Shown here one piece after another: positions 24,938 to 34,900 of a stretch of DNA of 39,123 nt; the stretch's first letter is position 1, and each line of letters starts with the position of its first letter. The stretch covers positions 1 to 39,123 of the forward strand of contig NZ_JAHKQL010000022.1 in assembly GCF_018861005.1 (NCBI RefSeq). Reading direction: 5' to 3'. Source of the stretch: Polaribacter vadi. GTDB taxonomy: Bacteria > Bacteroidota > Bacteroidia > Flavobacteriales > Flavobacteriaceae. The notes beneath the pieces are model-generated. The model was not told where the DNA came from. It searched no databases and saw only the letters and a program-made list of their open reading frames with translations. Both the position numbers and the translations under genes were made by a program.

Positions 24938-24959
24938 ATTTATAAAATCCCTATTTATT

Positions 24960-26138
24960 TTGATTGAATCTTTTTTGTTTTTATTTACAGGGATTATTGG
25001 AATTGTAACCCTTGCTTTAATGTTAAGATTTTATCGTTCTAATCCTTTTTGTAATTTTTTTTTAATTCTTGCTCTAAGCATAGTTTCTATTCGTTTTTTT
25101 ATTCATGGTAGTTACAATTTTGGTTTACAAACTGTAATAAAACCAGATAGAGGTTTGTTTTCAATTCTATTTTTATTAATTGTACCTAGTTCTTATTTGT
25201 ATTATAAAAACTTAACTTTTCAAATTAATACGTTTAATTATAAAGATTTAAAACATTTATTTTTTATTCTCTTCTTATTCTTAATTAACGCAATAGATGT
25301 TTTAAAACATAGTTTTATTTTTTATTTTGGACGTTTAACGAACCTTTTTTTAATAACATTTTTTTTAGTTTTTTATCTATCAATAATCTTTAAATTATTG
25401 AGTAAGAATATTTGGTTTCAAAAAACAATGCTTTTAAATAATGAGCATTTTAAATTGGTTAAAAACTGGACTATTTATTTTTTTGTAATTCATGTACTTT
25501 CTAGTCTTACAGTTTTAATTTCTTTATATATAGAAATTAAAAACGGATCTCTGCCTTCTGGGAAATCAATGGCAGTTTTTTTACTACTTTTTTGGTTATT
25601 CATTTTTTTTAAAATTTTAATTTCACCAGAAATTTTATATGGGCTTCCAATTCTCAATAAAACATTATTAAAATTTAATGATTCTTTATTAGAAAATACT
25701 GAAATTTTAAAACCAAGAACAGATAATTGGATCTTAGAAACGAAAGCTAAAAAAAGCGACCAAGATCAAAAATTACAAGAAAAAATCACAAAAAATATAA
25801 GTAGCTATATTTTAGAGGTTGATAAATTAAGTTCTGAAGATTTAATTTTTAGAAACCAAAAAGCTTCTCAAAGCACAATTGCAGAAAAATTAGGAGTACC
25901 AACAAGTCATATTGTGTATTTATTTAAATATCATTCTAAGATTTCTTTTTCAGAATATAGAATGAACAGTAGAATTCAAGATGCAATTCATTTAATAAAT
26001 CAAAAATTTTTAAGTAATGAAACTTTAGAGTCTTTAGCTTACACAACAGGTTTTTCATCTTACAATCCCTTTTTTAGTGCATTTAAAAAAATAACTACTT
26101 ATTCTCCTCAAGATTATATTAAAGTAAACAAAATCTAG
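24960..26138 (+). CDS. AraC-family regulator with an N-terminal 7TM sensor domain
   Basis: 392 residues. About seven hydrophobic helices occupy residues 1-225. A charged linker (about 225-280) leads to a C-terminal AraC/XylS DNA-binding domain (about 285-392). The two helix-turn-helix units read STIAEKLGVPTSHIVYLFK and TLESLAYTTGFSSYNPFFSAFKKITTYSPQDY. This membrane-embedded one-component layout is common in Flavobacteriia and is thought to sense an extracellular or membrane signal. The ligand is unknown. The start is TTG at 24960, because the next in-frame ATG lies within the first helix. A tandem repeat upstream may be its own operator. It converges with rlmH, 5 bases apart. Confidence 0.9.
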   Translation: MIESFLFLFTGIIGIVTLALMLRFYRSNPFCNFFLILALSIVSIRFFIHGSYNFGLQTVIKPDRGLFSILFLLIVPSSYLYYKNLTFQINTFNYKDLKHLFFILFLFLINAIDVLKHSFIFYFGRLTNLFLITFFLVFYLSIIFKLLSKNIWFQKTMLLNNEHFKLVKNWTIYFFVIHVLSSLTVLISLYIEIKNGSLPSGKSMAVFLLLFWLFIFFKILISPEILYGLPILNKTLLKFNDSLLENTEILKPRTDNWILETKAKKSDQDQKLQEKITKNISSYILEVDKLSSEDLIFRNQKASQSTIAEKLGVPTSHIVYLFKYHSKISFSEYRMNSRIQDAIHLINQKFLSNETLESLAYTTGFSSYNPFFSAFKKITTYSPQDYIKVNKI

Positions 26139-26143
26139 AGTTT

Positions 26144-26617
26144 TTATTCATGATGATAAGGTTCATTTTTCAAAATCGTAAAACCTCTGTACAATTGCTC
26201 TACAATAAAAAGACGAATCATTTGATGAGAAAAGGTCATTTTTGATAAGGATATTTTTCCTTGTGCTTTTTGGTAAACAGCATCAGAAAAACCATAAGGC
26301 CCACCAATTACCAAAACCAATTGTTTTAAACCAGAATTCATTTTCTTTTGTAGGTATTTAGAAAATTCTATGGATGTAAAATGTTTCCCTTTATCATCTA
26401 ACAAAATTAACTGATCTGTGTTTTGGAGTTTAGAAAGAATTAAATCACCTTCCTTTTCTTTCTGCTGAACTTCGCTTAAATTCTTCACGTTTTTAATATC
26501 AGGAATAATTTCGAGTTCAAACTTAATATAATGTTTTAGTCGATTTTTATATTCATCAATCAATTGAATTAATTGTTTGTTATCGGTTTTACCTATGGCT
26601 ATAAGTTTAATTTTCAT
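26144..26617 (-). CDS. rlmH: 23S rRNA pseudouridine-1915 N3-methyltransferase (RlmH)
   Basis: 157 residues, a small SPOUT methyltransferase. The deep-knot SAM site is visible: LVIGGPYGFSDAV, the segment ISLSKMTFSHQMIRLFIVEQLYRGFTI and the C-terminal EPYHHE. Length matches the family (about 155-159). It methylates the helix-69 pseudouridine on assembled 70S ribosomes. It is a single gene, divergent from nadC across a repeat-filled gap. Confidence 0.97.
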   Translation of the reverse strand: MKIKLIAIGKTDNKQLIQLIDEYKNRLKHYIKFELEIIPDIKNVKNLSEVQQKEKEGDLILSKLQNTDQLILLDDKGKHFTSIEFSKYLQKKMNSGLKQLVLVIGGPYGFSDAVYQKAQGKISLSKMTFSHQMIRLFIVEQLYRGFTILKNEPYHHE

Positions 26618-26628
26618 AAGTTTTTAGG

Positions 26629-26745
26629 TTTGTCACTTCGAGTGATTTTCGATTTTATGAGAAAATTGTATCGAGAAGTTTACTATAATTGTTCTCGATA
26701 CAAATTTATTCGTTTTCACTCATTAAATTCACTCGAACTGACAAA
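26629..26745. repeat. Intergenic inverted-repeat element (117 bp)
   Basis: The outer arms TTTGTCACTTCGAGTGA and TTCACTCGAACTGACAAA pair with few mismatches. The inner arms TTGTATCGAGAA and TTCTCGATACAA pair perfectly around a loop near 26680-26693. The intervening parts pair imperfectly, so the whole element can fold into one long hairpin. It fills the gap between divergent rlmH and nadC and resembles dispersed REP-like elements of flavobacterial genomes. No transposase or coding potential is present. Confidence 0.7.
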
Positions 26746-26789
26746 AAGTTAAAAAATCATTCCTATTTTTACATCAGAAATACGAAAAA

Positions 26790-27647
26790 ATGATATCAAA
26801 AGAACAATTTCAGAAAGAATTAGACCTCATTATAAAAAACGCAATTAGAGAAGATATAGGAGATGGAGACCATACATCACTTTCTTGTATACCTGCAGAT
26901 GCTAAGGGTAAAGCAAAATTACTAGTAAAAGACGATGGTATTATTGCTGGTGTTGAGTTTGCTAAACTTGTTTTTAACTATGTTGATGCAGATTTAGAGG
27001 TTGAGACTTTTATAAAAGATGGTGAAAAGGTAAAATATGGTGATATTGTTTTTCATGTTGCTGGTAAATCGCAATCAATTTTAATGGCAGAGCGTTTGGT
27101 GTTAAATGCTATGCAAAGAATGAGTGCAATTGCAACTAAAACTGCCTTTTTTGCGAATCTTTTAGAAGGTACAAAAACCAAAGTTTTAGATACCAGAAAA
27201 ACCACTCCAGGAATTAGAGCTTTAGAAAAATGGGCAGTAAAAATTGGTGGTGGAGAAAATCATAGATTTGCTTTGTATGATATGGTTATGATTAAAGATA
27301 ATCATATTGATTTTGCTGGCGGAATTACAGCAGCCATTACAAAAACAAAAAAATATTTAGCAAAAAAAGGTTTAGATATTAAAATAATTGTAGAGGCAAG
27401 AAGTTTGGCAGAAATTGAAGAAATATTATCTGTAGATGGTGTTTATAGAATTTTAATTGATAATTTTAATTACGAAGATACCAGAAAAGCAGTGGCTTTA
27501 ATTGGTGATACTTGCCTTACAGAATCTTCTGGAGGAATTAATGAAAAAACAATTAGAGAATATGCAGAATGTGGAGTAGATTTTATTTCATCTGGTGCTT
27601 TAACGCATTCTGTTTATAACATGGATTTAAGTTTAAAAGCCATTTAA
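26790..27647 (+). CDS. nadC: Nicotinate-nucleotide diphosphorylase (carboxylating), quinolinate phosphoribosyltransferase
   Basis: 285 residues. REDIGDGDHTS near the N-terminus, MAERLVLNAMQRMSAIAT, the active-site TRKTTPGIRALEKWAVKIGG, HRFALYDMVMIKDNHI and the late ESSGGINEKTIREYAECGVDFISSGALTHS are all hallmarks of NadC. It converts quinolinate and PRPP to nicotinate mononucleotide in de novo NAD synthesis. nadA and nadB are not in this window. It is cytosolic and the length is normal. Confidence 0.97.
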   Translation: MISKEQFQKELDLIIKNAIREDIGDGDHTSLSCIPADAKGKAKLLVKDDGIIAGVEFAKLVFNYVDADLEVETFIKDGEKVKYGDIVFHVAGKSQSILMAERLVLNAMQRMSAIATKTAFFANLLEGTKTKVLDTRKTTPGIRALEKWAVKIGGGENHRFALYDMVMIKDNHIDFAGGITAAITKTKKYLAKKGLDIKIIVEARSLAEIEEILSVDGVYRILIDNFNYEDTRKAVALIGDTCLTESSGGINEKTIREYAECGVDFISSGALTHSVYNMDLSLKAI

Positions 27648-27660
27648 ATTCAATTTTTCC

Positions 27661-27687
27661 TTGTCATTCCTGTCTAGGCAAGAATAA
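27661..27687. repeat. Short hairpin repeat of the TGTCATTCCTG type
   Basis: TTGTCATTCCTGTCTAGGCA followed by AGAATAA contains arms ATTCxTG and CAxGAAT. It resembles the TGTCATTCCTGCG...CAGGAATC intergenic hairpin that I know from many bacteria. It lies in the 45-base gap between nadC and the pentapeptide gene. Confidence 0.45.
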
Positions 27688-27692
27688 TAAAT

Positions 27693-28265
27693 ATGATAGA
27701 CAATTATTTCGATAGCGAAGAATACTCCAAAATTGATTTTACAAAATCAAAAATCAAAAAAGGAGAATATGACAATTGTACATTTATCAATTGTAATTTC
27801 GAAAGTATTCACGCATCAAATATTCAGTTTGTAGAATGTGAATTTATCGATTGTAATTTTAGCAATACTATTGTAAAAGACACCGCTTTTAAAGATGCTA
27901 ATTTTAGCAATTGTAAAATGATTGGCATAAAATTCAATGAATGCGATCCTTTTTTATTGCAATTTTCTTTTAAAGATTGTCAGTTAAATTATGCATCATT
28001 TTATCAATTAAAAATTCAGAATACAAAATTTAAAAACTCTAACTTAGAAGAAGCTGATTTTACAGAATCTAATTTAACGAGTTCATTTTTTGATAATTGC
28101 GATTTAAAAAATACAATTTTTGATAGAACATCATTAGAAAAAGTAGATTTTAGAACCGCATTTAATTTAAAAATAAATCCAGAAGAAAATAGTCTAAAAG
28201 GCGCCAAGTTTAGTAAAGAGAATGTGGCAGGATTGTTATCGAGTTATAAAATATGTATAGAATAA
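27693..28265 (+). CDS. Pentapeptide-repeat protein
   Basis: 190 residues, almost entirely right-handed quadrilateral beta-helix repeats of the A(D/N)LxX type with F or L in the centre (for example CTFINCNFESI, VECEFIDCNFSN, ANFSNCKMIGI, FKDCQLNYASF, SNLEEADFTESNLTSSFFDNCDL). The break near residue 88 (CDPFLLQFSF) and the tail ENVAGLLSSYKICIE recall the Qnr/McbG group, which mimics DNA and protects gyrase. Qnr proteins have about 218 residues, so this one is a shorter relative and quinolone protection is only a possibility. No signal peptide is seen, so it is cytosolic. Confidence 0.88.
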   Translation: MIDNYFDSEEYSKIDFTKSKIKKGEYDNCTFINCNFESIHASNIQFVECEFIDCNFSNTIVKDTAFKDANFSNCKMIGIKFNECDPFLLQFSFKDCQLNYASFYQLKIQNTKFKNSNLEEADFTESNLTSSFFDNCDLKNTIFDRTSLEKVDFRTAFNLKINPEENSLKGAKFSKENVAGLLSSYKICIE

Positions 28266-28331
28266 CTCAACTTAATAATTATGTAACTTTTAAACTTTGC
28301 AACTAATTTATACTTTGTAACTTAAAAAATA

Positions 28332-29279
28332 ATGTCAAGAGAAATAGAAGACAAGCTTAATAAAATACCAATAATAAATTTGTTGGTTAAATTCGGGAAA
28401 CAAATAAAAATTCCGGGTTTAATTGGTATGTCTTTATACGATCTTTTAGAATTGTACATTATTGGTATTATAGAAGGTGCTTTAACTACAAGAGCAGGAG
28501 GAATTGCTTTCAGTTTTTTTATGGCCGTTTTTCCATTTATGCTATTTATTTTAACCCTAATTCCTTACATTCCTATAGAAGGTTTTCAAGAAGGTTTATT
28601 CTCATTTATAAAAGATGTTTTGCCTCCACAAACTTTTGATGCTGTAAATTTGGTAATTGGTGATATTATTAACAATCAATATGGAGGTTTACTTTCCTTC
28701 GGATTTTTACTATCTATTTTTCTGATGACCAATGGAATTAACGCCATTTTTGGAGGTTTTGAACACTCTTATCATATAACAGAATTCAGGAGTGTTTTTA
28801 GCTCATATTTTGTGGCTTTAGGTGTCTCTTTGTTAATTTCAATTTTCTTAATATCAACTGTAATTTTGGTAATATTATACCAGTTTGCATTAACTAAGAT
28901 TGATGAAATTGGTTGGCTAAATACCTCAGACTTAAACCTATTTTATTATGGAAGAGGTTTACTGTTTGTTTTGATGATTTTTATAATTGTTTCACTACTA
29001 TTTAGGTATGGAACAAAACAAGGAAAAGAAATTCGGTTTTTCTCTGCAGGCGCTGTTTTAACTACAGTTGTATCTATTTTTACTTTTTATTTATTCGGAA
29101 TTTACGTTTTAAAATTTGCACAATACAATCAGTTATATGGTTCTATTGGTACACTTTTAATTTTGATGCTTTTTGTTTGGTTAAATTCCATTATTTTGTT
29201 GTTGGGTTTTGAGTTAAATGCCTCTTTACACAAGTTAAAAAGGATAAATAAAACCTTTATATCACGTAATAAATTATAA
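28332..29279 (+). CDS. YihY/BrkB-family inner-membrane protein
   Basis: 315 residues with about six helices. The family signature AGGIAFSFFMAVFPFMLFIL appears near residues 56-75. GFLLSIFLMTNGINAIFGGFEHSYHI and the C-terminal GSIGTLLILMLFVWLNSIILLLGFELNA follow. The family was once miscalled RNase BN. Its function is not settled. The N-terminal polar segment (1-33) and length are normal. It lies 66 bases after the pentapeptide gene and 112 before hisS, all on the plus strand. Confidence 0.92.
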   Translation: MSREIEDKLNKIPIINLLVKFGKQIKIPGLIGMSLYDLLELYIIGIIEGALTTRAGGIAFSFFMAVFPFMLFILTLIPYIPIEGFQEGLFSFIKDVLPPQTFDAVNLVIGDIINNQYGGLLSFGFLLSIFLMTNGINAIFGGFEHSYHITEFRSVFSSYFVALGVSLLISIFLISTVILVILYQFALTKIDEIGWLNTSDLNLFYYGRGLLFVLMIFIIVSLLFRYGTKQGKEIRFFSAGAVLTTVVSIFTFYLFGIYVLKFAQYNQLYGSIGTLLILMLFVWLNSIILLLGFELNASLHKLKRINKTFISRNKL

Positions 29280-29391
29280 GTTTTTCACGATATTTGCGCT
29301 CTTAAATTTACAATTACAAAATCATAATTACGAATTTTTAGGTTTTAGTGATTTGCTCATTAATAAAAATTCATAATTCATAATTATTTAT

Positions 29392-30756
29392 ATGAAACCA
29401 AGCATTCCAAAAGGAACTAGAGATTTTTCGCCAATAGAAGTTGCCAATCGTACTTACATAATGAACACGATTAAAACTGCTTTTGAAACTTTCGGATTTC
29501 AACCAATTGAAACTCCAAGTTTTGAGAATTCATCAACTTTAATGGGGAAATATGGAGAAGAAGGAGATCGCCTGATTTTTAAAATTTTAAATTCTGGGGA
29601 TTTTCTTAAAAAAGCAGATGAAAAATTATTATCAGAAAAAGAAAGTACAAAAGTAACTGCACAAATTTCTGAAAAAGCATTAAGATACGACCTCACAGTC
29701 CCTTTTGCAAGATATGTTGTACAACATCAAAACGAAATCACATTTCCTTTTAAAAGATATCAAGTACAACCAGTTTGGAGAGCAGATAGACCACAAAAAG
29801 GACGTTTTAGAGAATTTTTTCAATGTGATGCAGATGTTGTTGGTAGTAAATCTTTATGGCAAGAAGTTGAGTTTATTAAATTATACGATACTGTTTTTAG
29901 TAAGTTAGGTTTAGAAAAAACGACGATTAAAATCAACAATAGAAAAATACTTTCTGGTATTGCAGAAGTTATTGGTGCTCAAGATAAGTTAATCGATTTT
30001 ACTGTAGCTTTAGACAAGTTAGATAAAATTGGTCAAGAAAAAGTAGAAACAGAAATGTTGGCTAAAGGTATTACTCAAGAAGCGATTCAAAAAGTACAAC
30101 CTTTATTTTCTTTTGATGGTACAAATGAAGAGAATTTAGATGCTTTAGCAGCAATGTTACAATCATCAGAAGAAGGATTAAAAGGAGTAGAAGAGTTACG
30201 TTTTGTTATAAATTCAGTTTCTGAATTAGGTTTAACATCTGCTAATTTAGAAGTAGATGTAACTTTAGCAAGAGGATTAAATTATTACACAGGAGCAATT
30301 TTTGAAGTGTCTGCTCCAGAAGGTGTAAAAATGGGTTCTATTGGTGGTGGTGGAAGATATGATGATTTAACAGGAATCTTTGGTTTAAAAGATGTTTCTG
30401 GAGTTGGTATATCTTTTGGGTTGGATAGAATTTACTTGGTTTTAGAAGAGTTAGGTTTGTTTAAATCTGTTGATTTGCCAAAACCAAAAGTGTTGTTCAT
30501 CAATTTTGGAGATGCAGAAGCTTTGTATTCTATGAAAGCAATTGCTGAGTTAAGAAAGCAGAATATAAAATCAGAATTATATCCTGATGCTGCAAAAATG
30601 AAAAAACAGATGAATTACGCTAACAAACGCGAAATTGAATTTGTTGTTTTGGTAGGTTCTCAAGAAGTAGAAAAACAAGAATATACGTTAAAGAATATGG
30701 TTTCTGGTGAGCAAACAAAATGTTCTTTATCAGAATTAATAGAAAAAATAAAATAG
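29392..30756 (+). CDS. hisS: Histidine--tRNA ligase
   Basis: 454 residues, class II synthetase. PKGTRDF at the N-terminus, motif 2 [19 protein letters not shown], the HisA loop [14 protein letters not shown] and motif 3 [16 protein letters not shown] with [11 protein letters not shown] are evident. The anticodon-binding domain covers about residues 365-454 ([18 protein letters not shown]). It attaches histidine to tRNA-His in the cytosol. A short AGCTT-TTAT-AAGCT hairpin at 30755-30768 overlaps the stop but lacks a T-run. Confidence 0.97.
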   Translation: MKPSIPKGTRDFSPIEVANRTYIMNTIKTAFETFGFQPIETPSFENSSTLMGKYGEEGDRLIFKILNSGDFLKKADEKLLSEKESTKVTAQISEKALRYDLTVPFARYVVQHQNEITFPFKRYQVQPVWRADRPQKGRFREFFQCDADVVGSKSLWQEVEFIKLYDTVFSKLGLEKTTIKINNRKILSGIAEVIGAQDKLIDFTVALDKLDKIGQEKVETEMLAKGITQEAIQKVQPLFSFDGTNEENLDALAAMLQSSEEGLKGVEELRFVINSVSELGLTSANLEVDVTLARGLNYYTGAIFEVSAPEGVKMGSIGGGGRYDDLTGIFGLKDVSGVGISFGLDRIYLVLEELGLFKSVDLPKPKVLFINFGDAEALYSMKAIAELRKQNIKSELYPDAAKMKKQMNYANKREIEFVVLVGSQEVEKQEYTLKNMVSGEQTKCSLSELIEKIK

Positions 30757-30879
30757 CTTTTATAAGCTGAAAATTAGGTTTATAGTATCAATTTAACTTC
30801 TAATTTTTAAACTTAGTTTCTATCAGTTTAAGTTGTAGTTATCAAGAATTATTCTGTTATAACGATAATTGATGTAAAA

Positions 30880-30912
30880 TTGATTAAAATACGTTGCAAA
30901 CACGTAAATTTG
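30880..30912 (+). promoter_or_regulatory. Promoter of folE
   Basis: TTG (30880-30882), 22 bases, TAAATTTG (30905-30912). Both elements and the spacing match the flavobacterial TTG-N17-23-TAnnTTTG consensus, and the -7 box lies 19 bases before the ATG at 30932. Confidence 0.5.
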
Positions 30913-30931
30913 CACTTTAATATAGATTGAA

Positions 30932-31621
30932 ATGTTTGAATTAAGCAGCAAAATGAATGACGAAAGAATAAAAGAAATTGGTGAAAATCACATTGGGACA
31001 TCAGCAAAAACGCCTTTAAGAGCAGATGCTTTTGATATTACTAATGAAGAAAAAATCAATAGAATTCAAGAAAGTGTTAAGGATATTTTAAACACTTTAG
31101 GTATGGATTTAACAGACGATAGTTTACAAGGTACACCAAAAAGAGTGGCAAAAGCTTTTGTAAATGAGATATTTATGGGCTTAGATCCTAAAAATATGCC
31201 AAAACCATCTACGTTTGATAATAACTACAATTATGGTGAAATGTTAGTAGAAAAAAACATTGTTGTTTATTCTACTTGCGAGCATCATTTATTACCAATT
31301 ATTGGTAGAGCACACGTTGCTTATATTTCTGATGGTAAAGTTATTGGTTTATCTAAAATGAATAGAATTGTAGAGTATTTTTCTAAAAGACCACAAGTGC
31401 AAGAACGTTTAACAATGCAAGTTGTACAAGCAATGCAAGAAGCATTAGGTACAGATAATGTAGCTTGTGTAATTGATGCAAAACATTTATGTGTAAATTC
31501 TAGAGGGATTAAAGACATAGAAAGTTCTACAGTTACAGCAGAATTTGGAGGTAAATTTAAAGAAAGTGAAACCAAAAGAGAATTTTTAGATTACTTAAAA
31601 ATGAACACAGATTTTGATTGA
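30932..31621 (+). CDS. folE: GTP cyclohydrolase 1
   Basis: 229 residues. An N-terminal tail (1-40) leads to the T-fold domain. LQGTPKRVAKAF, the zinc/active-site STCEHHLLPIIGRAHVAYI (C116, H118, H119), LSKMNRIVEYFSKRPQVQERL and DAKHLCVNSRGI (H185, C187) are complete. It opens GTP to dihydroneopterin triphosphate for folate or other pterins. A second Met at residue 8 could also start translation, but the first lies at a good distance from the promoter. It is monocistronic with a terminator. Confidence 0.96.
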   Translation: MFELSSKMNDERIKEIGENHIGTSAKTPLRADAFDITNEEKINRIQESVKDILNTLGMDLTDDSLQGTPKRVAKAFVNEIFMGLDPKNMPKPSTFDNNYNYGEMLVEKNIVVYSTCEHHLLPIIGRAHVAYISDGKVIGLSKMNRIVEYFSKRPQVQERLTMQVVQAMQEALGTDNVACVIDAKHLCVNSRGIKDIESSTVTAEFGGKFKESETKREFLDYLKMNTDFD

Positions 31622-31659
31622 TTTATCAGTTATAAGAATTCATAAAATTTTAATATTAT

Positions 31660-31695
31660 AAAATCCGTTTAGAAATTTCTTAACGGATTTTTTTT
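31660..31695 (+). terminator. Terminator of folE (CCGTTTAGA type)
   Basis: AAATCCGTTTAGAAA pairs with TTTCTTAACGGATTT with one mismatch, followed by T8. Its left arm is identical over 18 bases to the last bases of the window and close to the GH81 terminator. Confidence 0.8.
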
Positions 31696-31930
31696 GCTCT
31701 ATTTTATTACTTGTATGGCTATTGTATAGCTTTTTTTTATCACCCTTTACACTTGTATTTTTTGATTTTCATTAAAAAATACCTTTTAAATTAAGGTATC
31801 TATAATTTTATCCTTTCTTTTTTATAATTCATTTTATTTTATAGATAATTCATTTTTGTAGTGTTTTTGTATTGTTGTGTTTCTGTTTTTGCAATCTTAA
31901 TAAAGATAGTTTTACATAAAACTCAAAAAT
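31696..31930 (+). promoter_or_regulatory. Upstream region of the GH81 gene with a candidate operator
   Basis: The gap between the folE terminator and GH81 holds a 21-bp palindrome ATACCTT-N7-AAGGTAT (31779-31799) with perfect 7-bp arms and no T-run, more like a protein site than a terminator. TAGTTTTAC at 31907-31915 is a possible degenerate -7 box. Nothing else is recognisable. Confidence 0.4.
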
Positions 31931-34900
31931 ATGTATATAAAATTAAGAATTAAATTATTAAAGTTGTTTTTGTTTGTATTTACTACAACTTTATTTTCTC
32001 AAACCACACAAGTTGGTAGTGGTAGCTACACAACATCATTTCCAGGAACAGATATTGCTGGTAGAAATGGTTTTCCTTCTGGTTCTCCTCAATTAACTGG
32101 TAATGCTTTAGGCAAACCAGTACCAACAAATGATTGGTGGTCTAAGTTAGTAAAAGAAAACCATGCAGATAATTTGTTTAATTATCCTATGACAATGAAA
32201 ACCATAAATACGGGTTTAATTGTTACATATATACCTTCTGGTGTTATTGGTGATTCTGCTCCTATAGAAGTTGGGTTACAAGGTTTATCAACAGACAAAG
32301 CAACTGTTTCAGACTATTCAGATTGGACAGTTACTATGAATTGGAAAGATGATGATAACGAATTAAATGTTACTTCTGGTATTGGAATGCCATTTTTGTA
32401 TTATGAAAAAGATGCTGATGACGTTGTTCAGATTAAAGTAAATTCTGGATCTACTACAATAAATAATGAACTTTTAATTATTGAAAATGCATCAGATGGT
32501 CAAGATTTTGTTTTCTATGCACCAACAGGTAGTTCTTGGTTGCAATCTGGTACTACTTTTACATCTACATTAAATGGAAAAACTTATTGGTCAATGGCTA
32601 TGTTGCCACAAAACACAAGTAATGTAAGTGCAGTAGCTCAAGATTTAAAAAAATATGCTTTTGTTTTTCCAACAAATACAACTACTGCTTGGTCTTATAA
32701 TGAAAGTAACTCAAAATTAGCAACTACATTTTCTGTAACTTCAGATGTTAAAGAAGGTACAGAAACTAAAATGTTACTGGGTTTATTGCCTCATCAATGG
32801 TATAATACAAGTTCTAATTCGCCAGTACCAAGTGCGTATTCGTACAACTCAGTTAGGGGAGAATTAAAAATGTTAGAAGGTAATAGTTTTACTGTAGAAA
32901 ATACATTTAAAGGTATTTTGCCAACTATACCTTATTTGGCAAATTACAGTACAGGTTTTAGTCCTGCAGAATTAGATGCTAAAATTTCTCAAATAGAGAA
33001 TGATGGTTTAGCTACTTGGACAGATTCTTATAACGAAGGTCAGATGTTAAATCGTTTAGTGCAAACTGCTAGAATTGCAGATCAAACAGGTAATATATCT
33101 GCAAGAGATAAAATGATTGCTACTGTTAAAGAGCGTTTAGAAGATTGGTTAAGTTTCGAATCTGGTGAAAAAGCATTTTTGTTTTATTATAATGATACTT
33201 GGTCTGCAATGTTAGGTTACCCTTCAGGTCATGGACAAGACACAAATATTAACGATCATCATTTTCATTGGGGTTATTTTATCCATGCAGCTGCATTTAT
33301 GGAACAGTTTGAACCTGGTTGGTCTGTGAAATGGGGAGGAATGATAAATACATTAATAAGTGATGCTGCTTCTTTTGATAGAAATGATACAAAATTCCCT
33401 TTTTTAAGAAACTTAAGTCCTTATGCAGGTCATAGCTGGGCTAATGGGTTTGCTAGTTTTCCTCAAGGTAATGATCAAGAGTCTACATCAGAAAGTATGC
33501 AGTTTGCTTCTTCTTTAATTCACTGGGGAACAATTACTGAGAATGATGAAATTAGAGATTTAGGAATTTATATTTACACAACAGAACAAACAGCTGTAGA
33601 AGAATATTGGTTTGATGTTTATGATAGAAATTTTGCTAGTAGTCAGCAATTTAGTTTGGTTTCTAGAGTTTGGGGTAATTCTTATGATAATGGTACTTTT
33701 TGGACATCTGATATTGCAGCTTCTTATGGTATAGAATTGTATCCTATACATGGTGGCTCTTTTTACTTAGGTCACAATCAAGAATATGCACAAAAATTAT
33801 GGACAGAGATTTCACAAAACACAGGTATTTTAAGTAAAGAAGACAATGATAATTTATGGCATGATACCTATTGGAAATATTTATCCATGTCTAATCCTCA
33901 AGAAGCAGTAAATCTTTATAATGCTTACCCAGAAAGAAATTTAAAATTCGGTATTTCTGATGCACAAACCTATCACTGGTTACATTCAGTAAATGCTTTA
34001 GGAGTAGTAGACGTATCAATTACAGCTGATTACCCTATTGCTTCTGCTTTTAAACAAAATGGAGAAAACACTTATGTAGCTCACAATTATTCTGATACAG
34101 AAATAATAGTCACTTTTTCAGATGGTTTTCAATTAACTGTGCCTGCAAACCAGATGAGAACAAGTAAAGATGTTAATGTTTCTGGTGTTTTAACTTCAGA
34201 TTTTAAACAAGCTTTCCCTAATGGAAGTGTAAACTTATCAGTAACAGTTTCTGAAAATTCGGTTACTAAAGTCGAGTTTTTTGATGGTGAAATTTCAATT
34301 GGTGAAGGCATAACTGCTCCTTTTGAGTTTAAAGCACAAAACTTAACATTAGGGGTACATGGTTTTTATGCAAAAGTTTTTGTGGGGAATGAGTTTAATG
34401 TAACAAATAATGTAGAAGTTCAAGTTGGTGAACAAGTTTCTTATGTTGGAAGTCCACATATAATTCCTGGTGAAATTGAGGCTGGTTTTTATGATAAATT
34501 TGAAGGGGGAATTGGGCAAAATATAGCCTATGTAGATACTTCTATTGGTAATAATGGAGATTTCAGAACAGAAGAAAATATTGATGCTGCTATTGTAAAT
34601 GGAGAAGGCGCAACTGTGGGGTGGAATGGAGCAGGAGAGTGGATGGAGTATACTGTAGACGTGCAAACTGCAGGAGTTTACGATTTAAGTTTTAGATATG
34701 CTTCTGGTAACGAAAATGGTGGTGGACCATTTTATTTTGAAGTTGATGGCAATAAAATAAGTCCTGATATTTCTGTTGATTATACTTCAGATTGGGATGT
34801 TTGGCAAACCAAAAATGTAACAGATATTCAACTGACTAAAGGTGAAAATATTTTACGTTTGTTTATTGAAAATGGTGAGTTTAATTTAGGAAAAATGACC

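Larger units (their letters stand above)
24534..24959. other. 426-base regulatory gap between rdgB and the AraC-type regulator
   Basis: No coding frame is credible. The gap holds a perfect 8-bp stem (AGTAATAA-GG-TTATTACT) followed by T7 at 24600-24623 and a distant inverted pair ACCTGCCAGT (24658-24667) / ACTGACAGGT (24760-24769). It also holds a small palindrome AACAG-TTGC-CTGTT (24843-24856), the tandem repeat at 24871-24900 and a -7 box at 24930. This is more structure than most gaps in the window. Confidence 0.45.

Noticed and set aside
30755..30768. Hairpin AGCTT-TTAT-AAGCT at the hisS stop as a terminator
   Set aside because: The stem is short and no T-run follows, so termination cannot be supported.
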